Shown here one piece after another: positions 1 to 6,641 of a DNA stretch of 6,758 nucleotides. The notes beneath the pieces are model-generated. The model was not told where the DNA came from. It searched no databases and saw only the letters and a list, made by a program, of their open reading frames with translations. Position numbers and translations under genes: made by a program. The first letter of the stretch is position 1. Every line of letters begins with the position of its first letter. Source of the DNA: Flavobacteriales bacterium UBA5692 (GTDB lineage: Bacteria; Bacteroidota; Bacteroidia; Flavobacteriales_D; Sanyastnellaceae); the NCBI GenBank assembly GCA_002420235.1, contig DIHQ01000045.1:1-6758 (forward strand), given 5' to 3'.

Positions 1-504
1 TGTTTCACTCATTTCTCCCGCGTCCTTCAATCCTGTGAGTGACTCACTCGCTTGCTCGTAACTCCCTGCTAATTGTTTCACTTTGTCTGACGCCTCGGAC
101 AACGAATCAGAGTAGTCTTGCGCAGCAACACCAACGTCAACTGCTTCGCTCATTTTGGCAGCTTGATCACCAAGATGCCTCATGCCTTCGCCCAAGTTGT
201 TAATCAGTTCCTCGTCGATGTTGGCTTTTGCTAACATGTCGTCGAGTTGCCGCGTTGGCGGTTTGGGGCCATCGGCAGGGATGGCCAATTCTGGATAGAC
301 AAGTGACCAATCTGGATCTTCATGAGGAGGCTCAAAGGCGGAGAAGAAGAAAATTATCGCCTCTGTTGACAAGCCAACCACCAACATCTCGGACGCGCCG
401 GGGTAGTGATTGATTTTGAACATGGCACCAATAATTACGATGGCTGCACCAATACCGTACATTTTTGCCATCAAGTTTTTCCAGCCTTTACTTCCTGGTT
501 TCAT
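1..504 (-). CDS. gldL: GldL (PorL), inner-membrane T9SS/gliding motor protein, 3' end cut off by window edge
   Basis: Stator/channel subunit of the proton-driven GldLM motor that powers type IX secretion and gliding. Reading from the ATG at 504-502 gives 168 uninterrupted codons to position 1; homologues run to roughly 200-270 residues, so the C-terminal part is missing. Two membrane helices are visible, about residues 16-31 (YGIGAAIVIIGAMFKI) and 40-57 (MLVVGLSTEAIIFFFSAF), with the short linker NHYPGASE between them. By my recollection of the Flavobacterium johnsoniae protein, the charged residues studied for proton flow (Y13, K27, H30, E49, E59) correspond here to Y16, K30, H33, E48 and E58; the linker is about four residues shorter. 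The segment EPPHEDPDWSLVYPELA (58-74) after helix 2 is also family-typical. Residues 85-168 are hydrophilic, helical and coiled-coil-like, as expected for the cytoplasmic part. The start lies 68 bp after gldK; later Met codons (M12, M15) would cut into the sequence just before helix 1. Recognition is firm. Confidence 0.93.
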   Translation of the reverse strand, partial: MKPGSKGWKNLMAKMYGIGAAIVIIGAMFKINHYPGASEMLVVGLSTEAIIFFFSAFEPPHEDPDWSLVYPELAIPADGPKPPTRQLDDMLAKANIDEELINNLGEGMRHLGDQAAKMSEAVDVGVAAQDYSDSLSEASDKVKQLAGSYEQASESLTGLKDAGEMSET

Positions 505-572
505 TTTTTCTTGCTTTGGGTTTCAATTTTATTTCTCACAGTCCGAAGCGGCGCTGAGTCACCGGTTTCGAA

Positions 573-1937
573 TCAATTCCATTCTTCAGGATCACCGCTT
601 TTGCCTCGCCCCATGTACGACATAACGCTGCGGAATCCAATATATGCTTTGCTTGTGTCGCGGTACTCATAGGAACGTGTGCCAGTTTGGCAATAGTATC
701 CGATATCCTTCCAAGAGCCCCCGCGAATAACTTTTCGGTGTAGGGCAGGCGGGTCCGTCACTTTGGCATGATATGAGTACTCAGGGCTGAGTTCGTGTGA
801 GAATTCGTAAACGGTTTCGTCATAGGCTGTGTTAGTCCATTCGGCTACATTTCCCGCCATATTGTATAGTCCATAGTCATTTGGGCTGTAGCTCGAAATG
901 TCGACCGTGTAGGCGCCTCCGTCTTCAACGTAGTCTCCGCGCATGGGTTTGAAGTTGGCTAGTGGGCAACCTTGCGCATTTCGCATGTAAGGTCCACCCC
1001 ACGGGAATGGGCTGAGTTCGAGACCTCCGCGGGCTGCGTACTCCCACTCTGCCTCCGTAGGTAATCGGAAGCGTTGAACTTCCGATTGGCCATTGCTATT
1101 CCTCCAATTGTTCATAAGCTGTGTCCTCCAAGCATTAAACGCTTTAGCTTGGCTCCATGTCACTCCAACAACCGGGTAGTTGTCATAGGCAGGGTGCCAA
1201 AAGTAATCGGCAAGCGGTTCATTGAAGCCGTAGGTAAAGTCACGAACCCAAACGAGAGTATCTGGATAAATGTTGGTGGTTTCTTCAATAACAAATTGTG
1301 ATCGGTCGCTGTGCCCACGCACCGAGTGTAGTTGATTCAACCCGTTGGTCTCACCAAATTCAGAATCTCGACTTTCCTTATTTGCTGCCGCGTCAAAGTT
1401 CAGCCACCAGTATCGGTAATTCAGCTTACGCGTGTCGAATTGTCTGCGATTGTAGTATTGATCGGAACCTTGCAGAAAGTACTCGTCATAGAGCAGGTCA
1501 AAAATGTCTTCATCCTCCCAATTAATCTGGGTTTCCCAGTTCAATATGTATCCCTTGTCTATAAAACGATCGAGTTCTATTCCTTCCTCTGTTTCTGCAA
1601 AGAAGTAATCTTCATTATCATCTTCTGCCAGCGTATTGCGGTATAAAGAGTCTTTGACCCATTCGCAAAATTGACGGTATTCGTTGTTCGAAATTTCATG
1701 AACATCGATATAAAAAGCCGGCATCGTGACCGTTTTTGATCGAGTATTCATCGCGAAAGGCACGTCCTGGTCACTAGGGCCCATCGTGTAGGAGCCTAGA
1801 TGAATGTAGTTCATGCCGTAAGGATTCACTTGAATCCACTGTTCACGTGGGTAAACTCCAATAAGTTCGCCTTGGGGTCCGGCCGTACAACTGAACAAAG
1901 CAGCGGCCGTAATGAGTATGAGAAGGATGTTTTTCAT
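573..1937 (-). CDS. gldK: GldK (PorK), T9SS ring lipoprotein with FGE-sulfatase fold
   Basis: Outer-membrane-anchored lipoprotein that, with GldN/PorN, builds the large periplasmic ring of the type IX secretion system. The 454-residue product has a lipoprotein signal: KN at 2-3, hydrophobic 4-15, and lipobox LFSC with the lipidated Cys at 17. The rest is a formylglycine-generating-enzyme (SUMF1/FGE) domain: IDVHEISNNEYRQFCEW (77-93), YPVVGVTWSQAKAFNAW (254-270), RFRLPTEAEWEYAARGG (289-305), FPWGG (311-315), YGLYNMAGNVAEWT (355-368), VIRGGSWKD (403-411) and IGFRSVM (433-439). Between the first two blocks, residues about 94-250 form a long insertion rich in Asp, Glu, Tyr and Trp that ordinary FGE proteins lack and GldK proteins have. 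Near the FGE active site only one cysteine remains (C416), not the catalytic pair, which fits a structural rather than enzymatic role. Length matches GldK (about 455-465). It lies 70 bp after porP and 68 bp before gldL, probably in one operon. Confidence 0.96.
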   Translation of the reverse strand: MKNILLILITAAALFSCTAGPQGELIGVYPREQWIQVNPYGMNYIHLGSYTMGPSDQDVPFAMNTRSKTVTMPAFYIDVHEISNNEYRQFCEWVKDSLYRNTLAEDDNEDYFFAETEEGIELDRFIDKGYILNWETQINWEDEDIFDLLYDEYFLQGSDQYYNRRQFDTRKLNYRYWWLNFDAAANKESRDSEFGETNGLNQLHSVRGHSDRSQFVIEETTNIYPDTLVWVRDFTYGFNEPLADYFWHPAYDNYPVVGVTWSQAKAFNAWRTQLMNNWRNSNGQSEVQRFRLPTEAEWEYAARGGLELSPFPWGGPYMRNAQGCPLANFKPMRGDYVEDGGAYTVDISSYSPNDYGLYNMAGNVAEWTNTAYDETVYEFSHELSPEYSYHAKVTDPPALHRKVIRGGSWKDIGYYCQTGTRSYEYRDTSKAYIGFRSVMSYMGRGKSGDPEEWN

Positions 1938-2007
1938 ATTGCTTGCAGGCTAATCCTTTAAGAGGATATACGAGTAATAACTCCAAATGGTTGCCATTTC
2001 GTATTCC
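1938..2007 (-). repeat. porP-gldK intergenic region with two short inverted repeats
   Basis: This 70-bp gap carries two small perfect inverted repeats. The first is AAATGG / CCATTT with a 3-base loop (1985-1999), beginning 8 bases beyond the porP stop. The second is ATCCT / AGGAT with a 5-base loop (1953-1967), ending 15 bases before the gldK ATG. Neither is followed by a run of T on the transcribed strand, so neither resembles an intrinsic terminator. I see no convincing Bacteroidota promoter here. Read-through from porP into gldK is the simplest view, with the repeats perhaps acting in mRNA processing or stability; this is inference, and stems this short can arise by chance. Confidence 0.3.
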
Positions 2008-2967
2008 TCAGAGGAATCGAGGGTTGGCATATCGGTTCGTTACAGGGATAGTTTCGAATTTGAAACAATAGCTTAGAAATACTTCATGAGAACCAGAGGA
2101 ATAGTTACTTAGTTCAGATGTCGTCACGTCATAGCTGTAACCTAAACGAAATATTTGTTGAGATGAGTTGGTCCTGTCGGTGGACTCCATGGAGTACTCG
2201 AAACCGACAGTCGGAGCGATGGCATCGCCCGGGCGCCAGCTCAAACCGCCCCACACCATTTCGTTCCATAATACGTTTACATTGACATCTGCGATGGTTG
2301 CCGCGAGGTCTGTTTTCGCCAGTATGTTCGTACGCAAAAGCAAGTAGTCCCCGTCGAGAGGGTGCGTATAACCCCCCATTGCATAAATGTGCCTACGGGG
2401 TTGAATGCTGAAGTCTGCAAGTTCTCGTTCGAGCAGGTGGGAGGCAGAGAGTCCTGCGTAGAAAGATCCTGGCTTCCGAATGAAAACACCAAAATCAAGA
2501 TCTACTGTGCTGGACTGTCTCTCGTCATTGGGAATGGCGGAGTCTAGCGTGTAGTCATCGATAGCAATCCAATTGTTTCCCAATTTTTTCTGAAACATGG
2601 TTGCTGACAAGCCAGCGCTCACAATTGCACCGTTTGACAAGGGCTCCAACTGGTAAGCATAACCAAGTCTCGCCATGATGTTCTCTTCTTGACCTAATGC
2701 ATCTTGGTAAACTGACAGCAGAACTCCTCCCTTTAATGGGTCAACATAAGTGTGTGCAGTCAACATTGATGTGTTCGGGTCCCGATCTAGGCCCTCCCAC
2801 TGATTGCGGTAAGTGCCAGAGACGCATGTGAGATCGCTGTTTCCAGCAACGGCAGGGTTAAATGCTGCAGGTTCCATGTACCATTGCGTAAATTGCGGAT
2901 CTTGCTGAGCAGTAAGGGTGGTCAAAGCCAAGGCACAAGCACTCGTGAAGAGTAGAAGTCGACTCAT
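2008..2967 (-). CDS. porP: PorP/SprF-family type IX secretion outer-membrane protein
   Basis: Outer-membrane beta-barrel of the PorP/SprF family, associated with T9SS secretion and, in the SprF branch, with export of a specific adhesin. The 319-residue product begins with a Sec signal peptide (residues 1-20, cleavage likely after TLTA, giving QQDPQFTQW). Family hallmarks are clear: QDPQFTQW (22-29), NPAVAG (37-42), YRNQW (53-57), GYSYDVTTSEL (276-286), SGSHEVFLSYCF (291-302) and the terminal NPRFL (315-319). Alternating hydrophobic/polar stretches with Gly and aromatic residues in between (for example 98-121 and 155-176) fit barrel strands. C11 lies within the hydrophobic core and is not a lipobox. 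It precedes gldK by 70 bp, the same order as porP-porK-porL in Porphyromonas gingivalis, which argues for the PorP role over an adhesin-linked SprF paralogue. The family has many paralogues, so the exact symbol is an inference from position. The start at 2967 is the only Met giving the full signal peptide. Confidence 0.92.
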   Translation of the reverse strand: MSRLLLFTSACALALTTLTAQQDPQFTQWYMEPAAFNPAVAGNSDLTCVSGTYRNQWEGLDRDPNTSMLTAHTYVDPLKGGVLLSVYQDALGQEENIMARLGYAYQLEPLSNGAIVSAGLSATMFQKKLGNNWIAIDDYTLDSAIPNDERQSSTVDLDFGVFIRKPGSFYAGLSASHLLERELADFSIQPRRHIYAMGGYTHPLDGDYLLLRTNILAKTDLAATIADVNVNVLWNEMVWGGLSWRPGDAIAPTVGFEYSMESTDRTNSSQQIFRLGYSYDVTTSELSNYSSGSHEVFLSYCFKFETIPVTNRYANPRFL

Positions 2968-3087
2968 ATTAACTAGTTGGTTTACAGCAGGTTTGTTAGT
3001 GGGATAGTTTTCCCAAGAACGCTAATATAGAGAAATTCTAAAACTTGTGAATTCTCACCAAAGTAAACGCGTACCATTTGCTCGGGA
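2968..3087 (-). promoter_or_regulatory. Intergenic region upstream of porP with weak promoter candidate and inverted repeats
   Basis: This is the longest gap between genes in the window (120 bp) and the likeliest place for a separate promoter for porP-gldKL. On the minus strand TTTG (3062-3059) lies 18 bases ahead of TAGAATTT (3040-3033), a partial match (about two mismatches) to the Bacteroidota pattern TTTG/TAnnTTTG. TATATTAG (3029-3022) matches the -7 consensus better, but I see no well-spaced TTTG for it. An imperfect inverted repeat, GAGAATTC / GAATTTCTC with one bulged base, occupies 3056-3049 and 3038-3030 and overlaps the candidate promoter. A second, TGGGA / TCCCA with a 6-base loop, lies at 3015-3000. 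Neither has a following T-run, so terminator function is doubtful. No Shine-Dalgarno sequence precedes the porP ATG; the leader is AT-rich, as usual for the phylum. Confidence 0.3.
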
Positions 3088-4248
3088 TCAATTCAGTTTT
3101 TGAAGTGTCTTCCACCACCTATCAGGCATCTTTCCTCCGCTGGCTTCGACATAATCTTCATATGCACATCCGACGATGTGAACTTTGGTTTTTTGGCCTT
3201 GGAATGGGACCTCCATCCACCACCGGTCGCTTTTACTTGATTTGTAAAATACCAAAGCCTGGTCGACGTCATTCAAGTCAATGACGTACCGCGCATACTC
3301 ATCTAATTCACACTTCGGGTAATCGGATTTCTGCGCGTAAATTCCGTCGAGAATATGCCAGACGATTTGACCGACGAGTTGTGAACCCAAATTACGATTA
3401 TCGAGTTCGGGATTGTGTTCGAAAACCCCAATTGCTTTCATTTGGTCGCTCATGCCTGCGTATCGAGCCAGTTGGCACATGGTACGAGCATCGATACCAT
3501 TGGGTCCAACATCAGAATGTGCTAAATGATCGGAGCCTTGTATGACTGAAGTGTCAATGGAAATCAAATCGGCATCGCGCAAAATCGGTTCCATCAGAGC
3601 AGGATTTTGATTGATTTCTCCGAGTCGGATGCTTTCAAATTGCATCTTGTCAAGTAACTCAAGGGTGTCAGGGTCGGTCAGGTAGCTCTGGTGGCCGAGG
3701 TTAGTGTAAGTGAAAAGATAGTTTGGTTCATGCAAAATGATGTCATTCATGAAGTTCCTTGAGTTCCCTTGGCTGGGATCGGCGCCGAAATCGAGTCGAG
3801 GATCCATAGTCACCAACTGAACAGGTTTTCCAAACGGTTGCAGTGCGAGATAGAGGGCTGTGGTCAGGTCTTGTCCACCACCCAGTACAATGGGAATGAT
3901 GCCTTGTTGGGTCAATTCGGCAACGACGGACTGCACCGCAGCGGCGGTATCGGTCTCTGTCGCTCCGGGTCGAAGATCGCCCAGATCAATAGTTGTCTGC
4001 CAATTGGCGTGCGGTGTAAGCCGGTATAATGCATCCCGAATCTGAGCAGGCCCTTCACTGCATCCTTCATTGTCGCCACTCTTGCGCCCATCCATAACAC
4101 CGAAGAGCGCAACGCGGGCCCCTTCCAATTGTGGACGGTAATCAAATTGGTGAACGTCTATTCGCTCAGCAATGCGTTGGGAGCCCTCAGCATTGCTATA
4201 ATGCGGGGTAGTGACAGATTCAAAAAGGTCATAAATACCATCCAACAT
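3088..4248 (-). CDS. Arginase/formimidoylglutamase-like protein, probably non-catalytic
   Basis: A 386-residue protein with the arginase (ureohydrolase) fold, of the Bacteroidota group often labelled formimidoylglutamase (HutG-like). Fold markers are present: VALFGVMDGR (46-55), a GIIPIVLGGGQD strand-loop (116-127), VTMDPRLDFG (146-155), DLISIDTSVI (227-236) and VFEHNP (275-280). Against the classical Mn2+ ligands, GGGH has become GGGQ (Q126), DAHxD has become DPRLD (D149 and D153 kept, His replaced by R151), and SxDxD has become SIDTS (D232 kept, second Asp replaced by S234). Three of six ligands are therefore lost and hydrolysis of formimidoylglutamate or arginine is unlikely. A C-terminal extension of about 75 residues holds DRWW twice (341-344, 376-379). 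I chose the ATG at 4248: the frame is open 50 codons further to 4398, but that stretch is Pro/Arg/Lys-rich, overlaps the topA end and lacks family likeness. No other hut genes are nearby. Fold assignment is secure; function is unknown. Confidence 0.88.
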   Translation of the reverse strand: MLDGIYDLFESVTTPHYSNAEGSQRIAERIDVHQFDYRPQLEGARVALFGVMDGRKSGDNEGCSEGPAQIRDALYRLTPHANWQTTIDLGDLRPGATETDTAAAVQSVVAELTQQGIIPIVLGGGQDLTTALYLALQPFGKPVQLVTMDPRLDFGADPSQGNSRNFMNDIILHEPNYLFTYTNLGHQSYLTDPDTLELLDKMQFESIRLGEINQNPALMEPILRDADLISIDTSVIQGSDHLAHSDVGPNGIDARTMCQLARYAGMSDQMKAIGVFEHNPELDNRNLGSQLVGQIVWHILDGIYAQKSDYPKCELDEYARYVIDLNDVDQALVFYKSSKSDRWWMEVPFQGQKTKVHIVGCAYEDYVEASGGKMPDRWWKTLQKLN

Positions 4249-4328
4249 GGATGGCAATTTCGCCGATAACCGCTCTGGAAGGGCTGAAAAATGAAAAGGT
4301 TGCTGACACCGAATAGGTGATATTCTAC
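4249..4328 (-). other. topA to arginase-like gene spacer
   Basis: An 80-bp gap without a convincing promoter or terminator. On the minus strand a 4-bp stem CACC / GGTG with loop TATTC follows the topA stop, with no T-run directly behind it. No Shine-Dalgarno sequence precedes the ATG at 4248. The most economical reading is co-transcription of the arginase-like gene with topA. Confidence 0.3.
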
Positions 4329-6641
4329 TCAGCTTTTTCGGCGGCGGCCTTTCGGGCGTTTTGCTGCCTCTTGTATTAATTCTTGGGCGCGCTCCCAAGA
4401 AATGGAATGGGGGTCTTCGCCTTTCGGAATTGTTGCGTTTTTCTTTCCGGCTTTAATGTAAGGTCCGTAACGGCCTTCTAAAATGCGCACAGTTTCGTCT
4501 TCCTCAAATACTTTAATCAGCGCTTTGGCATCGGACGCCTTTTTGGCCACAATCAATTCAACTGCTCTCGACATCGTAACCGTGTATGGATCGTCCCCAT
4601 CTTCAGCCTTAAGGGACACGAACGTTCCGTCGTGACGAACGTATGGCCCGAACCTGCCGATGGCCGCTGTGACAACCTTACCCTCGTGTTCACCCAACTG
4701 CCGCGGTAGCTTAAATAGGTCAAGAGCTTCTTCCAATGTTATGCTTTCTAAGCTCTGGGTCTTTAGCAATGAGGCAAACTCCTTTTTTTCGTCATCGGGG
4801 TCTCCAATCTGTGCAAGTGGTCCGTATCGACCAATGCGCACTAAAATCGTTTTGCCGCTCTCGGGGTGACGGCCCAGGACTCGTTCTCCCGATTCACGGT
4901 CGGCATTTTCTTGGGTATTGTCGACATCCTTTTTGAAGCCGTGGTAAAAATCTTTGAGCATGGTTCGCCAATCCAGCTGCCCTTGAGCGATGACATCGAA
5001 CTTTTGCTCCACTTCGGCAGTGAAGTTGAAGTCCATAATGTTGTCAAAATGCTTCAGCAAAAAGTCGTTGACGACCATTCCTATGTCTGTGGGAAACAGT
5101 TTCGACTTCTCTACACCGGTATTTTCAGTTTCAGTCTTGGCGGAGACGCTTCCTTTGTTCAGAGTCAAGACGCGGAAGTCACGTGGCTTTCCGTCTCGAT
5201 CGCCTTTCTCTACGTATCCGCGCTTCTGGACCGTTGAAATGGTCGGTGCGTATGTGGATGGCCGTCCAATTCCCAACTCCTCTAGTCGCTTGACTAGGCT
5301 GGCTTCCGTGTAACGCGGTGCGTGCTTTGAAAAGCGTTCTGTAGCAACGATGCTATTGCATGGCAAGGCTTGACCTTCTTTCATGGCGGGCAAGCGGCCA
5401 TCCTGTTCTTTGTCGTCTGCTTCGTCTTTGCTCTCCAGATATACCTTTAGAAATCCATCGAAAGTGATCACTTGGCCTTTGGCTGCAAAATTTTCTTCTC
5501 GGGTCGAAACGGCGATAGTGGCTGTGGTGTTTTCTAATTCAGCCTCTGCCATTTGGGAGGAAATGGTCCGTTTCCAGATGAGTTCGTACAAACGTTCTTG
5601 GTCGCGTTCGCCCGTCATGGACTTGCGGCCCATATCGGATGGGCGAATGGCCTCGTGCGCTTCTTGCGCGCCTTTGGATTTTTTGCCAGTGTATTGCTTG
5701 GGGTTTGAATATTTTTCGCCGTACTCGTCCGTGATGACTTGTTTGGCTTGCTTGATGGCGAGTTCACTTAGATTGGTGCTGTCCGTTCGCATGTATGTAA
5801 TCAATCCACTTTCGTAAAGGCCTTGGGCGACGCGCATGGTTCTAGACACGGAGAAACCGAGCTTGCGTGAGGCCTCTTGCTGCAGGGTTGACGTTGTGAA
5901 AGGTGCCGCCGGTTTCCGCTTCGTGGGTTTCGTGATGAGTGACCTTACTATGTACTCCGCTCCCATGCACCCGGTTAGGAATGCGTTGGCGTCGGCTTCG
6001 ATTTTGAATCGCCGATTCAATGGTGCTTTTATGGTTATGCCATTGACTATGAACTCGCCCACCACGCGAAAATCGCCTTCGGGTTGGAACCCGACGATTT
6101 CACGCTCCCGCTCAACGATGATGCGCACAGCCACACTTTGGACGCGGCCAGCACTGAGTCCGGGCTTAACCTTTTTCCAGAGAACGGGACTCAAGTCAAA
6201 GCCTACTAACCGGTCTAAAATGCGTCGCGCTTGTTGGGCGTTTACCAAGTTGACGTCCACTGTTCTGGGGTTTTCAATCGACTTAAGAATCGCAGTTTTA
6301 GTAATTTCAGAGAAGACAATTCTCTTGGTTGATTCGGGCTTTAGTTTTAACGTTTCGTAAAGGTGCCATGATATGGCTTCTCCTTCCCGATCCTCATCTG
6401 TCGCGAGCCAGACCACCTCTGCTTTGGATGCGGCCTTTTGCAAATCCTTTACGAGTTGCTTTTTATCATCGGCCACCACGTATTTGGGCTCAAACCCCTT
6501 CTCTACATCGACGCTTTCGCTGCCTTTGGGTAAATCCCGGATGTGTCCGTAGCTGCTTTTGACCACAAATTCATTGCCCAAGTAACCTTCGATGGTTTTC
6601 GCCTTTGCAGGGGACTCAACAATCACTAAATTTTTTGACAT
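4329..6641 (-). CDS. topA: DNA topoisomerase I (type IA, TopA)
   Basis: Relaxes negative supercoils by cutting one strand through a 5'-phosphotyrosine link; a cytoplasmic housekeeping enzyme. The 770-residue product starts with the Toprim domain: VIVESPAKAKTI (6-17, with E9) and TDEDREGEAISWH (81-93), whose D82, D84 and E86 match the Mg2+-binding DxDxE of E. coli TopA. LSAGRVQSVAV (162-172) follows. The active-site block GLITYMRTDSTNLS (279-292) places the nucleophile at Y283 and the supporting Arg at R285. AHEAIRP (328-334) and GIGRPSTYAP (457-466) complete the core. The tail has three TopA C-terminal repeats, RIGRYGPLAQIG (602-613), AIGRFGPYVRHD (660-671) and LEGRYGPYIKAG (721-732), and ends in the basic stretch KRPKGRRRKS. 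Only two cysteines are visible (C225, C428), so the tetracysteine zinc ribbons of E. coli TopA are absent. The protein is intact. The start at 6641 gives the expected N-terminus just before the Toprim strand. Confidence 0.98.
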   Translation of the reverse strand: MSKNLVIVESPAKAKTIEGYLGNEFVVKSSYGHIRDLPKGSESVDVEKGFEPKYVVADDKKQLVKDLQKAASKAEVVWLATDEDREGEAISWHLYETLKLKPESTKRIVFSEITKTAILKSIENPRTVDVNLVNAQQARRILDRLVGFDLSPVLWKKVKPGLSAGRVQSVAVRIIVEREREIVGFQPEGDFRVVGEFIVNGITIKAPLNRRFKIEADANAFLTGCMGAEYIVRSLITKPTKRKPAAPFTTSTLQQEASRKLGFSVSRTMRVAQGLYESGLITYMRTDSTNLSELAIKQAKQVITDEYGEKYSNPKQYTGKKSKGAQEAHEAIRPSDMGRKSMTGERDQERLYELIWKRTISSQMAEAELENTTATIAVSTREENFAAKGQVITFDGFLKVYLESKDEADDKEQDGRLPAMKEGQALPCNSIVATERFSKHAPRYTEASLVKRLEELGIGRPSTYAPTISTVQKRGYVEKGDRDGKPRDFRVLTLNKGSVSAKTETENTGVEKSKLFPTDIGMVVNDFLLKHFDNIMDFNFTAEVEQKFDVIAQGQLDWRTMLKDFYHGFKKDVDNTQENADRESGERVLGRHPESGKTILVRIGRYGPLAQIGDPDDEKKEFASLLKTQSLESITLEEALDLFKLPRQLGEHEGKVVTAAIGRFGPYVRHDGTFVSLKAEDGDDPYTVTMSRAVELIVAKKASDAKALIKVFEEDETVRILEGRYGPYIKAGKKNATIPKGEDPHSISWERAQELIQEAAKRPKGRRRKS

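Noticed and set aside
505..572. GC-rich stretch between gldK and gldL as an attenuator or terminator
   Set aside because: Only 3-4 bp stems can be formed (for example CCG-CTT-CGG), with no T-run behind them; co-transcription of gldK and gldL is more likely.
228..672. Small plus-strand frames over gldL and the gldK 3' end
   Set aside because: They are opposite a well-supported gldL reading frame with helix and motif conservation; their translations are low-complexity or motif-free.
2277..2498. A 73-codon minus-strand frame within porP
   Set aside because: It is an out-of-frame reading of porP, whose own frame is supported by family motifs at both ends.
3000..3015. TGGGA/TCCCA repeat as a rho-independent terminator for the arginase-like gene
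   Set aside because: The stem is only 5 bp and no T-run follows on the transcribed strand.
4249..4398. A 50-codon N-terminal extension of the arginase-like gene starting at an ATG at 4398 inside topA
   Set aside because: The extension is Pro/Arg/Lys-rich with no family likeness, overlaps the topA coding end by 70 bp, and the ATG at 4248 gives a normal family N-terminus. The upstream openness looks like chance.
4866..5817. Three plus-strand open frames of 107-144 codons antisense to topA
   Set aside because: They overlap one another or the conserved topA reading frame on the opposite strand and show no family motif.
5836..6360. A 174-codon plus-strand open frame antisense to topA
   Set aside because: The translation has no recognisable domain, many Met/Arg/Ser/Thr residues typical of shadow frames, and lies entirely opposite the conserved TopA core.
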